Source: Haliclystus octoradiatus (lineage: Eukaryota > Cnidaria > Staurozoa > Stauromedusae > Haliclystidae). Taken from it: DNA of 64,000 bases. Location of the stretch: assembly GCA_916610825.1 (NCBI GenBank), contig OU744448.1, positions 15,251,936 to 15,315,935 of the forward strand, written 5' to 3'. A program made the position numbers and the translations under genes. The notes under the pieces are model-generated. The model ran no database searches and was not told the origin of the DNA. It saw only the letters and a program-made list of their open reading frames with translations. Every line of letters begins with the position of its first letter. The first letter of the stretch is position 1. Positions 1 through 11,600 of the stretch are shown in pieces.

Positions 1-4
1 AAAT

Positions 5-176
5 CCAGCCAAACCTGTTATAACGGTTACCTCTATACAGCGGTCACCTGTCTATAGTGGTCACTCTTGCATTGTCTAAAATGGTATTTTCTATCGCACG
101 AAATCTGTATATAGATGCCACCCGTCTATAGTGGTCAATTTATCTACCTCTCGTAGCTGGCTGTTATGTACAGGTT
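5..176. repeat. Short TIR element (MITE-like)
   Basis: The left arm contains AAACCTGTTATAACGG and the right arm reads, on the other strand, CAGTGAAACCTGTACATAACAG. The arms are imperfect inverted repeats enclosing about 120 bp with no ORF. Similar 'AAATCTG..TATAACG' ends recur at 44.5 and 45.36 kb, so this belongs to a dispersed family. The ends resemble mariner-type termini, but no clear TA duplication can be fixed. It lies downstream (in gene direction) of the AK7 exons. Confidence 0.45.
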
Positions 177-390
177 TCACTGTAACTGCTGCTTAACCAA
201 TTGAATTGCTCAATTCTTGTATTGACTTGTTAGTCGATGATTAACACTTTATATTTCTACTTGGAAGTAATAACTGGAAATGTTTTATAAATTGGGATAC
301 TAACTTTAGAGTATGATGATTTTGAGTAGTATTTGTCAATAATTTGCATTGTGATAGAAAAACACGACACTGAAATGATTATGAACATAC

Positions 391-485
391 CGGATCGATT
401 GGTTTGCTTTTAGCCCATGTCATAACAGTAGAAAGACAGATGAAACACTTTGGAAAGGGGAAATGTTCCATTTCAGCATGTAAAG
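391..485 (-). CDS. AK7: AK7 exon 4
   Basis: Starts in phase 1 after TTTTAG and ends CCG|GTATGT in phase 0. Encodes CFICLSTVMTWAKSKPIDP, one of the best conserved AK7 stretches. The next exon is outside the window. Confidence 0.87.
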
Positions 486-3325
486 CTAAAACAAAGAAAA
501 ATTAAATATATGAACCGTAATAACTTAGCCAATCAGCGATGTGTATCACTTTCTCAGACGCGAAGAAAACGATATGCATAATGAAATGCCGCTTATGAGG
601 TGTCTCCTGTGACTGAAAAATGATATGTCAAATCAAAATATTCAGCTCTTGTCTGGCAAAAAGGTAGAGAAGATAAATGCTTCATGGACTTTTTGATTAT
701 TCTACAATTTGTGGAGTATTATGAAACAAACAAGCAAGGCTCTGCGGGCGAGCGAGTCTCATTATACGAAAGAGCTAGCGAACAAAATCAGTTACAAACA
801 CAGAACAAAATACTCATGAAGAAATCTCTATTTATCTAACAGGAATTATGATGGTGTTCAGTATCAACATCTGAGTAAGCAGTTTATAATGTAATGAAAC
901 AAAATGTTCCAACACACTTCAGCCTGCTGTGATATATGTTAAGAGACACAAGGAGGGAAGGGTTGATAGCATGAATCCTTTTTTAATAGAAAACAAACTT
1001 ACTTCATATTTTATGTCATGATTTCAGGTTAGCCTAATTATGCTGAATAAAAATATTTTATAAAGCTCCATCCTTCTTTAGATTGAATTCAAAGTCAATG
1101 AGAGGTCTAGACAACAGTCTTGGTTAAAATGTTAGCTGTGTTGTTAAGTGCAACTTTTTAAATTATTATAATTCGAAGCATCCAAGTACATGAATAATCT
1201 ATTCAGATCTCAGCCATGTGACATCATATGTAAACTAACTCTTTGACTATGTTCATGTATTATTACCCACCATGTTACAATTTAAGTCCTCCTTTAAGTA
1301 CATACAATATTCTAAGAATTAAACATTTTCTACCCATTGAAATTACCTGACATAGCCCAGGATGCCTCATCTACTTGATCCAGCCCAGAGCAAATGTCAT
1401 ATAATATTATATCACAGTCCAAGAGATACTGGAACAGCTCTTCATTTGAGTTTGGCTAAAACAGATAGTACAGTATATTAATAATTGGGCATTTGCATAT
1501 CACCGTTTATGAAAAAAATCTCTACCACGGCATTAATACAGTAAAATTTTATTTAGGATGGAAATTAACTAAAATAATTCAAAATAAAGCTCAATTAAAC
1601 TAGGATAAAATTCAGTAAAATTCACAATTTAAGATTTTTGATATTAAAATAGGTGAATATATAAATTTGATTGCATTTGATTGGTTTTGAAGAGACTTAA
1701 AAGATACTTCTTAAGCAGAGACATGTTGGCTGCAAGTAATGATAAACTGAAAAGATTTTGGGTCAGCATATTCCTGCCATTGCAGACGGAGAAAATATTT
1801 TGGGATTTTCATGCACGCTTGTAACTTTTCTGCTATTTCAGGAGCACAGAAAACGCCTTGCCTTATGATAATTATTTTCAAATCAATGGCCATCTGCATG
1901 TGTGCTCTTTAAATAAGGACTGAAAAGATATCATACTTGGCAAAACAAAGTAAACCTCTAACCTCAATGTAAAATACGCGTTTGAGGTGTTACTTTGTTT
2001 TGCAGTCTCTCAGTGTGATGTCTGTCTGTCTGCAAAATGTTAAAGAATCCCTGGCTACATTCTAGGAATTCAAGGAATTTGATTATCATTTCGGGGGCCA
2101 TCATCAAATGCTTGTTTGTATATTTTCAATGCATTCATTGTCGTCATTCAGAGCTTTTCAGGTCAATAAAAACGACTAGTAAGTTCAGTGAATATACCAG
2201 ACAAGATATTCAGGATTTTCCAACAGAATGTTGAATCCAGCATGCATCTAACATATGGAGTATAAATAGATTATATTAAATGACATAATAGTCTAATAAT
2301 GCATATAACTAAGGTTTCATGTTGCTAAGAGATTCAGTCTAGCTTTCTAACTGTCACGAACGCTTGTGTTTTATCTGCGTATATTCCAATATATAGTTAG
2401 GAGAAATGGTTTGATATACAGTGAGAAATATTTCACTTTCACGCTGTAACAATCAAGTTACACAGAATGAAATACTAGTACTAATAAACAAAGTAAATTG
2501 AATACTTTGAGCAACTGAAATAGCCAACGGCATATGAAAATTAAATATCAAATATCACAATCACATATTATATTACAGGTAGGACAGAAATATCTTACAG
2601 ATTGGAATGCGAGGATGATTGTGCTGTATTAAAATTGGATTTATAGTCTTAGTGATCAATTATTACATCCATAATTTCCTGAAAATCTCCCAGTAGACCA
2701 GACTGAAGAAAAGGGCACTTTTCCTTGAGATATCGGGCGCAAGATCACTCTTGAAGTGCATAAATCGTCAAAATTATTGCTAAAACATTGTACAGTTATG
2801 TAAATTCAAACAATAACAGAGTTTTATTGGGGGTGAAACTCTAAAAGAATTTTCCTTAAGAGCGCTCTTTTGAGGAAAAATGTTCATATCGGTAGTGCAT
2901 TTGCCCTTCTCTGTAATAAGTCTGGCCGGTCAGCCTATAAAAATCGCCAATGTCAATCGATCAGAGAAAATAATTTAACATGATTTCTCACGTGCAGAAT
3001 TTCTTGAACCCATTCTGGTTTTGGGCTGTTAGGATTGAGAACGGTCCCAACGACCTCATAACAATTCTCTTTGGGAAAAACATCTTCTTTGGAATCTAAA
3101 GAAGCAACTTCATCATCGTCGGTTGCCTGCAAAGTTGCTCCAATTACCGAACTTGCGAATATCTACATCAAAACAAAATTAAGAAAACGAATTGTTTCGA
3201 TTGTAAATCAGATATTCAAAATTATTTAACATGTTGTTGCTTATATGTACCTTGCTGATAGATCTTCCAGAGTAACTATCCAAGTGGTTTATAAATACCC
3301 TTGTAGTTGGCTTGTCGTCCGCCAT
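391..3325 (-). CDS. AK7: Adenylate kinase 7 (AK7)-like, N-terminal part, partial at window edge
   Basis: Four minus-strand exons join in frame: 3325-3251, 3162-2992, 1455-1347 and 485-391 (150 codons). The rest of the gene lies off the left edge. The product matches the N-terminal SDR-like (NAD-binding-fold) part of AK7, the cilia- and flagella-associated adenylate kinase: RVFINHLDSYSG at residues 9-20, an acidic linker, then a VGTVLNPNSPKPEW stretch, LDCDIILYDI, and LSTVMTWAKSKPIDP at the end. These align well with human AK7 as remembered (RVFINLLDSYSS, LLECDVIIYNI, LSTVMTWARSKALDP). The P-loop kinase and Dpy-30 domains would lie outside the window. All introns are GT-AG and phases agree (0, 0, 1). 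The start at 3325 (MADDK) is chosen because it aligns with the family; an in-frame ATG at 3436 would add an unsupported 37 residues. Confidence 0.9.
486..1346. other. AK7 intron 3, no feature recognised
   Basis: AT-rich intron between AK7 exons 3 and 4. No coding similarity, RNA gene or clear inverted repeat was seen in it. Confidence 0.6.
1347..1455 (-). CDS. AK7: AK7 exon 3
   Basis: Acceptor TTTTAG, donor TCAG|GTAATT, ends in phase 1. Encodes EELFQYLLDCDIILYDICSG and then EASWAMS, aligning with the family block LLECDVIIYNI..AIWAVSAL. Confidence 0.87.
1941..2002. repeat. 62-bp hairpin in AK7 intron 2
   Basis: CAAAACAAAGTAA and a CCTCAA block are repeated in inverted order (TTGAGG...TTACTTTGTTTTG) around a short AT spacer. 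This could be a small MITE or a transcribed hairpin; nothing else marks it. The rest of the 1.5 kb intron (1456-2991) shows only this and the shared module at 2257. Confidence 0.45.
2257..2388. repeat. 132-bp module shared with 50939-51070
   Basis: The segment from GGAGTATAAATAGA to GCGTATATTCCA is repeated with roughly 85-90% identity and no length change at 50939-51070, in the same orientation. There it lies just upstream of the Crypton-like recombinase ORF. It has a TATA-like TATAAATA near its start. It could be a solo Crypton end or a shared 5' region. Confidence 0.6.
2992..3162 (-). CDS. AK7: AK7 exon 2
   Basis: 57 codons in phase 0 on both sides, acceptor ATGTAG, donor CAC|GTGAGA. Carries SSVIGATLQATDDDEVASL, an acidic stretch, and VVGTVLNPNSPKPEW, matching the conserved 'VGT..xPxSPxP' block of AK7. 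Confidence 0.88.
3251..3325 (-). CDS. AK7: AK7 exon 1
   Basis: 25 codons from ATG (3325-3323) to AAG|GTACAT. Contains RVFINHLDSYSGRSISK. Ends in phase 0. Confidence 0.88.
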
Positions 3326-3740
3326 GATACTTCCAGTTGTTACCATAGTATCCAGAAGGATAGTTGTCATGACAATAGAAAGAGAGGCTGGAAGAATCGA
3401 CGAGGAGTTGCCGCAGAACAATCCATAGAATTTCAATATTTACAAGTTTACAACATGGTGGTGAATATTCTTATTGTTCGATAGCATATGTTTTTGTTGC
3501 AATCATTATTTGTTTGCTTTATAAGTATGTCTTGTAGCATTTGTCAATCTCAGGAGAACCGAGAGAACCATAGGTCAACCAACCACTGCGCCGTAATTTG
3601 CTTCGATCTGTCAAAGTGTCAAGTCAGCTGAGTCAAGTGTTGTGGCCAAGGCTAATTCAATCAAAACCACCCTCAACGTTAACGTAACTGACGGTTTTGA
3701 TTTTGCTGTGTAGGCCTACTGGATAGCTGCTCGAGCTGAA
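3326..3740. promoter_or_regulatory. Divergent promoter region between AK7 (-) and P450 (+)
   Basis: The two start codons are 415 bp apart on opposite strands, so both 5' UTRs and promoters must fit here unless a noncoding 5' exon lies elsewhere. No convincing TATA box was found for either gene. The interval is richer in GC than the neighbouring introns. The bidirectional role is inferred from layout only. Confidence 0.4.
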
Positions 3741-5252
3741 ATGACGATGGATGTTATCATCGCGCTTGCAACTGCATTCTTCGCTGGTATCATGTTGTTA
3801 GCTTACTACAATTCTGGTAGTTCTTCTGGACTGAAAGCAAAACTCCCCCCAGGGCCAAAACCTTGGCCATTTGTTGGCAATATATTTGATATGAAAGCAG
3901 GAGCATCACATAAACTTTTCAATAGTTGGACAAAAATTTATGGTAAAATATTCACGGTGTGGTTTGGTACAACACCAGCTGTGATTGTCAACGATGCTGC
4001 ATGTATTCGTGAAGTTCTCATCCATCAAGGGACATCATGTGCATCCAGACCAAGTACATATCTTGGTAAAATTCATTCATCATATGGTTATGGAATTGTT
4101 CTCGCCCCTTATGGTCCAGATTGGAAATTTTGCAGAAAGTTGGCACATCATGCTATGACAATGTACGGTGATAAAAAGTCAAAAACAGAGAGTAAACTCA
4201 TAAAGGAGTGCAATAGCCTTGTTGAAAGAATCAAGCGAAGTTCTTCTCACCAAGAGACTATTAACCCACGTATGGATGTTTCCTTGACAGTAACAAATAT
4301 AATAGTTTCAATTTTATTTGGCACAACTTACGAGGAGACAGACCCTGAATTTCTTTCAATATTCCGCAACAGTATCAACTTCAATGAGGGGTTGGGGAAG
4401 CTGAGACTTTTGAATTTATCAAAAATATTCCTCTTCTTGAAGCGCAAAGAAGTTACAGAAATGAAGAATACGGTTGAATCTCGGAATACTTTTATCCAAC
4501 AGAAAATCAACGAGCATCGCAAATCATTTGATGCAAATGACATACGTGATTTCATAGATGCACTGATTGACAAGGCCAATGCATCAATTGAAGATGAAGA
4601 AATCAGCGAAGAGCAAGAGAGGATGATTGAAGAACAAATTAAAATCTCTATTGCTGATCTATTGTTTGCAGGAGTAGATACAACTCTTAATACCTTACTT
4701 TGGGCAATCATGTACTTAGCATTATGGCCAAATATGCAAGAAAAGGCATACACTGAAATAAAAGCCTACCTAAAATCAAACGATGTATTGACCTACTCCA
4801 AGCGTGAATTATTCCCATACTTACAAGCAGTTATCTTTGAGACACTACGACTTAGTAGCATTAGCACACTAGGTGTTGGTCATCAGACTATCAATGCAAT
4901 TAGAATTGGGGACTATGAAATACCTGCAGGATTTATGTTAATAACGAATCTCTATGCGTTACATCATGACAAAGATGTCTGGGCAGAACCCTTTATGTTC
5001 AAACCGGACAGATTTCTTGATATCGATGGATCTGTCTACATGCCTAATGACAGCTTTTTACCATTTGGGAGTGGACCTCGGTCATGCTTAGGAGAATCAT
5101 TGGCAAAAACAGAATTGTTCTTCATTCTTGGTACTCTCCTGTTAAATTTTAAAATTGTTAAACCTAACGATGGATGGCAGCCAAACCTAGATGGTGCTTT
5201 AAAAGCGGTTCTGGAGCCAGTCCCATTCACTGTTAAATTTCAGCAGCGATAG
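3741..5252 (+). CDS. Cytochrome P450, CYP2-clan, intronless
   Basis: A 503-residue single-exon haem-thiolate monooxygenase, full length for a microsomal P450. Residues 5-23 form an N-terminal membrane anchor, followed by the proline hinge LPPGPKPWPFVGN from residue 35. The I-helix oxygen-binding motif AGVDTT is at residues 310-315, the K-helix ExxR is ETLR (E367, R370), the PERF-type motif is FKPDRF, and the haem loop is FGSGPRSCLG with the iron-ligand cysteine at C449. The INLYALHH-like and FLPFGSGPRSCLGE stretches resemble the CYP17/CYP1 side of the CYP2 clan, so a steroid or xenobiotic substrate is possible but cannot be assigned. It should sit on the ER membrane and take electrons from P450 reductase. 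The lack of introns contrasts with its intron-dense neighbours and suggests an old retrocopy or lineage-wide intron loss. Confidence 0.96.
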   Translation: MTMDVIIALATAFFAGIMLLAYYNSGSSSGLKAKLPPGPKPWPFVGNIFDMKAGASHKLFNSWTKIYGKIFTVWFGTTPAVIVNDAACIREVLIHQGTSCASRPSTYLGKIHSSYGYGIVLAPYGPDWKFCRKLAHHAMTMYGDKKSKTESKLIKECNSLVERIKRSSSHQETINPRMDVSLTVTNIIVSILFGTTYEETDPEFLSIFRNSINFNEGLGKLRLLNLSKIFLFLKRKEVTEMKNTVESRNTFIQQKINEHRKSFDANDIRDFIDALIDKANASIEDEEISEEQERMIEEQIKISIADLLFAGVDTTLNTLLWAIMYLALWPNMQEKAYTEIKAYLKSNDVLTYSKRELFPYLQAVIFETLRLSSISTLGVGHQTINAIRIGDYEIPAGFMLITNLYALHHDKDVWAEPFMFKPDRFLDIDGSVYMPNDSFLPFGSGPRSCLGESLAKTELFFILGTLLLNFKIVKPNDGWQPNLDGALKAVLEPVPFTVKFQQR

Positions 5253-5415
5253 CCCCCTGGGAAAGACAGGGAATATCATCATTCCAAAGAACAGAGCTGA
5301 ACCAAATCTGAATTTTATGGAGTGAATATGGAGAGGGACTGATTGGACACAGAGGAAAACTTTTGTACTCAAATTTTATACCAATTAAAATTCTACTTGA
5401 TGACAATATTATATA

Positions 5416-5421
5416 AATAAA
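5416..5421 (+). terminator. Probable polyadenylation signal of the P450 gene
   Basis: AATAAA occurs 164 nt after the P450 stop codon and 10 bp before the PNPT1 stop codon read from the other strand. If used, the P450 transcript would end inside or next to the last PNPT1 exon, so the two 3' ends would overlap. No matching signal for PNPT1 was found close to its stop. Confidence 0.5.
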
Positions 5422-5430
5422 ATTAGTCTA

Positions 5431-5640
5431 CTAATCTGTGTCTGTGTTCTGTGAATGGACTAATGAATTGATATCTCTGCTGTAAATGGAGTTGGTTTTA
5501 TTTGATGCCAACTGTGCTGACTTCAAAGGCAGAACAGCTTTTCTAGATAACTGTGTTCTCCCGGTTACATCATCAATCCCAAAATATTTCACCATAATAA
5601 TCTGTCCAACTGATAAACCTATTGCGCTTGGATGGAACAC
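5431..5640 (-). CDS. PNPT1: PNPT1 terminal exon
   Basis: Encodes [19 protein letters not shown] and RTQLSRKAV, the end of the S1 domain, then a serine- and asparagine-rich tail to a TAG stop at 5433-5431. Acceptor TTGTAG. The tail is low in conservation, as in other animals. Confidence 0.95.
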   Translation of the reverse strand: MFHPSAIGLSVGQIIMVKYFGIDDVTGRTQLSRKAVLPLKSAQLASNKTNSIYSRDINSLVHSQNTDTD

Positions 5641-8600
5641 CTACAACCGCAAATGAAGATAACATTAGATTTAGCAGTTATATTTTGGAACAGTTCCCTA
5701 AACAGTATTTTAAAATTCTTATGTCTACATTTCAAGCAGTTCTTCCAACAAATCTCAAACTATCTGTATACCACCACACAATAATCCGAAAAAACAATTG
5801 TTGATATCAATGGCCAAAATATCTAATTTAATTAAATTTTGATTGTACTCAATGCTGATATGCTAAAAGTTGCCCCTAGAAGATAACTCTACGTCCTACC
5901 GAATGTGTAGACATTTCGACACGGTTCCATAAGTAGGCGAGAAATGTTTCAAATAAATGTTTGATGAGATGATATCATACCTTCTTATGGTCTAATTGCG
6001 AGTTGTGTAATAAGATTGGAGGAAGTGCTTGTGATAGTTCAACCATTACGCCATGCTCCCTTGAATAAGCAATATAACCAAAACCAAAACATAAAATCAA
6101 TGTAAATAGTATCCTTACATGGTTGATATGATATCGCACATTCACTTCTTAATATTTGATGTTTCTACAAATTAAGTGCATTTGAAACTAGGAAATTCAG
6201 AACAATTAGCCTTTAAGATAATCTAGCGTTTTGACCAACTGCGATGAATTCTACCCACTTCAAAAATACAACTTATCCAATTATTAACCTTCAAATTAAG
6301 CTCATGAATGTGAAACAGCAACATTTTCAAGAAACTTACTGTGAACACTATATGACAAATCCACGCCTGTGAAAGCAGTTCATGAACATTAAATGACCTA
6401 ATTTTCATATGAAAAAAGTTCATGAAAATTGGGTCATTTAACGTACATGAACAGTTTATAGATGTTTATACAGTTTATAGATGTTCATGAACAGTTCATG
6501 CAAGTATGTAAAGTTCATGAACTCAGATAATGTTTTTGCAGGGGCAGGCATTAAAAACGAATTTTATGAATTTACCTGATCTCAACTATTTTTCCTTCGT
6601 ATATAGCACCATAGTCTAGATCGTCAAATGTAGCCTACATGGAAAAATGAAAAATATCCATTAATTGCAGTTTGCTTAACTGTATTCACCAAACTTACTT
6701 GTTTTAGGAATAAAATGGTATTACACTGCTTTGCCCATTTATAAATTATCTTAAAAACAATGAGATGCTAATTGGAAAAATCAAATGTGATGTCATACCG
6801 ATATGCACCTGTGAATACATTTTATCTTATTAAGTCTAGCAAAGCAGAACATTACTTGCGCAGTGACATTAATGTTTTGATTACCAATTATTTTGTACAT
6901 ATTGGCTGTATAATGGACACCATATTGAATTATTGCTTCGGTTCATTCAATGAATGACTTTTCAATAAAGCAGGACTACAATGTTAAACACAGTTGGTTA
7001 TATAATGGTTAAGCAATTATTCCACTATTTAATAATTAGACACAGAGGCAGAGGATGAGATAACTAACTGTTTTGAGAGAAACCAGCTAATGCCACAAAA
7101 AAATAATTTCAAACAATTTTTTCGCTTCTTGAATAATGAATTTAGTATAGATGTCAATCAAAGTCATTCGTCAGACGACTGCAGCATTGCTATTTAAAAT
7201 GTCAATTGTAACTATATTAGTTTTGGATTTAATTCTATAACAAAACAGTTAGATTTTGATAGAATATTTATTAACTTTGGAAAATACAACTCTACAAAAC
7301 AATCAATTTAATCCAACAAGGTAAATGTCAAATAATTACAAGTGTAAAAAAGTTTGCTGTTAAAGCTTGAACTAGCTAGGTGACTAATCTGAAATTCAGA
7401 ATTTGCAAAAAGAGTAAATGCTGAAAAAATAGCTAGAATGTTGTAATAATTAAAATTGTGTATGCATAGCAAACAAATAAAATCTTTATCTAACATGTTG
7501 TTGCTTGCTTACTTTTGTTTTTGTCAAAAATTAAAGGGTATGAAATTTACTAGAATTTTGTAATAATTGATTCAAAAACAATCACTTATTCACTGTCTCC
7601 ATTATTATTGCATTTGTTTGACTTGTCAGGTAAATTGCCATTATATAATATGAAAGAACTAGCAATTAGTGTTGGTCCATAATGGATCTTGTGTAATAAA
7701 ACTTTCAGATCACTAATAGTTAAACAATTGATAATACGGAAAGAGTGAACTTTGATGGAGAACATGAGACACATAATACGCATTGAAAAGATGTACAATT
7801 AATCAAGACATCTTAATCATTTCCTTCATAAAAATTTAATTCATTTCACATCAATGGAGTTGATTGAACTGTATAGAGAACGGCATATTAAAGGTATAAA
7901 ACATACCAAAGTTCCTTGCAGGCTCAAAGATAAAAAGTGGATGCAATTTTCCAAGCTACAAATAGTGGTGTGAATCAGTGCATATTTGAAGACTAAGCGC
8001 AAAGGCCGCCGGCCAATTTAATGCATTTAACATAGCTATATATATACATAGAAAAACTTCATTTAATGTGCTGAAAGGAAGCTAGGAAACTTTAATTATT
8101 ACAAATTACAACTCAGGCAAATTTCGAAATCTGAAATTATCCATAAAAAGCACTCCAAATCCGATCCGATCTGATTAGACACGATCGGATCGCGTTCGGA
8201 TTCATAAATCTTTATTGCAATATATATATAATATCTCATAATATTATCATATGATAGTATATGTACCTATATATTTTTGATCTTAACAATCTCAGCAAGT
8301 AGGCCTGTGGTTTCCAGAGCATTCTATCAAAATACTAAGAGTTTGTTGAAAACAGAATTTTATAAGTAAAAAAAGATGTGAAAAATGAGCCTCATAGTGC
8401 TTCTTGTTATCAAATTTTCAAGAAAGGAAGCATCAACATCCTTTTAAAATGAAATGAAATTCTATAATAAATCGCTATACTAATTCGACATTGATATTAT
8501 GTTACATCTTGTTGTCAATATTTCTACGCGGTATTTATAATACCTTACAGATGTCGAATGAAAGGAAAGACGATTATGAATAAATTAGTTACTTTGATAG

Positions 8601-11600
8601 AAAAACAAAAACAACTCATTTTGCCAGATTCGTGATATGTATATTTATTCAGAATTGAAACGAACGCGATGATTTATAGAGTGGAAATGTTTAGTGCAGC
8701 TTCAAAGAAATAATATAAATACCATAGCCGATGGTAATATTTAATCTATAGATATCTTAATGGATATAACTAATCTGCTGGTGCTGTTTCGTTAATTATG
8801 GAAATAAAATCTGAAAATCCAAACATGCCCTCTCGTAAACCAAACTGTTCAAATATTTACATTCAATTATGAATTATATAAACACTCTTGTACAATGTTT
8901 TGATTAACTCAGAATTAATAACTTTAAATTCTCCGTATGCTCTTTGATAGTCTGATCAAATCTTGAATTTTTTTTCGAATTTTTCGAAAGCCAACGTCAT
9001 TTTAAAATTTTCTTTAAAGCTCTTATATTTTTGTGCCCCGCGCTGGATTGTTTATACCAACGCATAACAACGTAGCTTTGATGATTACAACAAAGATTGC
9101 TTTGTCAATGTTCCCACAAATTATATATTAAAGCCAATATTTGAAAAGAAATGAAATATTTGTTTGTAAATATGAAAACAAATTATGAACTGCATTTTGT
9201 TTCATTAATAAAGTAAAGATCTAAACTCTGTCTAATTTTCAAAGCGGTTTTACCACGCTCTAGATTGTTTATTTCACAATACGCCTATTTTGTATTATTT
9301 TCATTATTTATCATAACACTGATGGAATTAATTTGTTGACTTGTTCAAATCTTTTCCACTCAGCTTAAATTCAAAACAAAATATATTCGTTCTGGAGATT
9401 TCAATTCGAGTTCGATTTGGCTACCCGCTGGATTATCAACCTATGAAATTTTTCAAATCTCTAAATTTTTCAATACAATGATATCAAATAAAACATCAGA
9501 TGAAGTATATTATTTTCAAACAACGTCACAGACCCATACTTTTCATACAACAAATTTGTTACTGTACACAGTTATCTCAACACAAATGTTTGCATAGTTT
9601 CCCGACAACGGAATTATCTGTATTATATCGCCAGTAAGACGTACATAAGTCGCGGACAGACACAGAAATATAGTAGAAACATAGAAATATAGAAATATAA
9701 TGATATATAAACAGACAGTAATATTAGTATAAGTAGATAGTAAACGATTGAATAATCAATTAGAATGCAGATCATCTAATAGACCCTAGTTGGTTTCTAT
9801 TAAATATTTTTTTAGGTAGATTTGATTTATACCTGTGATAAAATTCTACTTATTTCTTCTTTTGCTTCAGTCATTGAATTCTTATTTGGTGCAAATATTG
9901 ACCATGTTGTCCCGCTGATATGATCAATAGAGACTCCTGTAATGTAGTTATAGGTACCCATGTTACTAGCTGTTGAAGACGTTTGTGAAAATGAAAGGGT
10001 GTAAAATATACAACAGTTTGTGAACATTTCATAAATCACCATAAAATGCTTACAAAAAGTTCATTAAAAATGATATTATATTTCATAAATAAAAAATGGT
10101 GCTCAGTTCTATGTACTCTTATACGGACACACTGTGCTAATGAGACATGAAAGAGGCTTAAAAAACCAGAGGAAAATAAAGATGGAAATAAACGCTAATA
10201 GCCTTGGTCAAGTTTAAATACAGTATTTATATAGAAGAAACATCGAACAAGGAAGTTTTTTTAGATGTTTAATTCTAATTTGGCTTAAAAGTGATTGTGT
10301 TTTCTTGTTGCTCATTTGAATTTGAAGGGTATTTTTAAGTGCTCTATCAAACAAAGCTCTTGCTTTTTATTAATTTTATTTTAAATTTGAATATACTCAA
10401 TGATTTTTATCATACAATGTGCGGTAAGAAGTAAGATAAAATTATCTTAAATAAAAATAAATACAGTATTCAGTAATCGTAATTACTTTTAAAAGTTAAG
10501 TAATTTGAATTGTAACTAACAATAATTGTAATTATACAGCGATTGTGCAAAGTAATTGTAGCGGTAATTGATTACAAACATCTCAGTAATTGACAGCCCT
10601 GCTAGCAGTAGTACAATAACAACAAAAAGAAGGGGATACTAGGATCCACACAAGGTCTAACAATCAGTTAGAATACTGCAATGTTATTGCGAGAGCATAA
10701 CATTATTGTTTGGTCGTTCCAGAGGTGTATGGGAGCCGGAGTCAAACTCCAACTCTGACAGGAAGATCCACATATTAACAGAAGCCGGACTGGAGTGAAT
10801 ATTTGCCAGTCAGAAGCCTGGAGTCGGAGCCAGAATCTAGCATTTTGAAAATTGACTAGATATTTCTACAAAGAAGTTGGATTGGCTATGTATTTCAGAT
10901 TATGTTAATAAAATTTGTACCTTTCTATGTTTGCTTAATGTGGGTTTGATAAATTAATCAATTTTTGGACTTTTTACAGGAGTATTATCTGAAATATTAT
11001 GGAGCTGGAGTCGGAGTCTAATTTCCTTACATTTTCAGAGCCGAACTTAGAGTGAAACGCTTCTATTAGGAGTTTTATCGGATTCGGAGTCTAAACATTC
11101 TGACCCGGGACACCTCTGAGTTGGTCCTCATGATCTAATGTCGTTTTGCTCTTTAACAATGAATTTTAAAATAGAAAAGTTCATGCAAAAACATATTCAG
11201 CTTTGTTTTCAATAAATAAGATCTATCTTTCAAAAGACCAATACAAAATGTAAATAATAGATTATTTTGTTGTACAAACAATCGTGGAATAGCCAAAAGT
11301 TTTTTAAGATTGATCCATCTGCAATTTCATAAATAGATTTATGGAAATGCACTTAATCAATTACTTGGCCCCACCACTTGAGCTAAAGTGCAGCTTTCCT
11401 TTGGAAAACAATACATGAATTCAATTCATAAACCTTACAAACTTTGCATGATCCTTGATGAACAGTTCTAACTGATTGGGAACAGTTATATCATTAGTTC
11501 ATGAACAGATCATGGATAGGTCATAAAAGTTTTTATGTAGGCTAATTTTGTTGTGTGACGAATAGTTCCATGAAGGTAGTATGGATGTCAAAAGAAAGTT

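Noticed and set aside
3326..3436. Upstream in-frame ATG for AK7 (3436), giving a 37-residue extension
   Set aside because: The extension is hydrophobic and absent from AK7 as known, while the ATG at 3325 matches the family start.
4328..4753. 141-codon minus-strand ORF within the P450 gene
   Set aside because: It is a shadow of the P450 frame; the plus-strand frame has every P450 motif.
10720..11118. hAT element with an 8-bp duplication
   Set aside because: The inverted ends are clear but the flanking 8-mers (GGTCGTTC and AGTTGGTC) do not match, so the class is left open.
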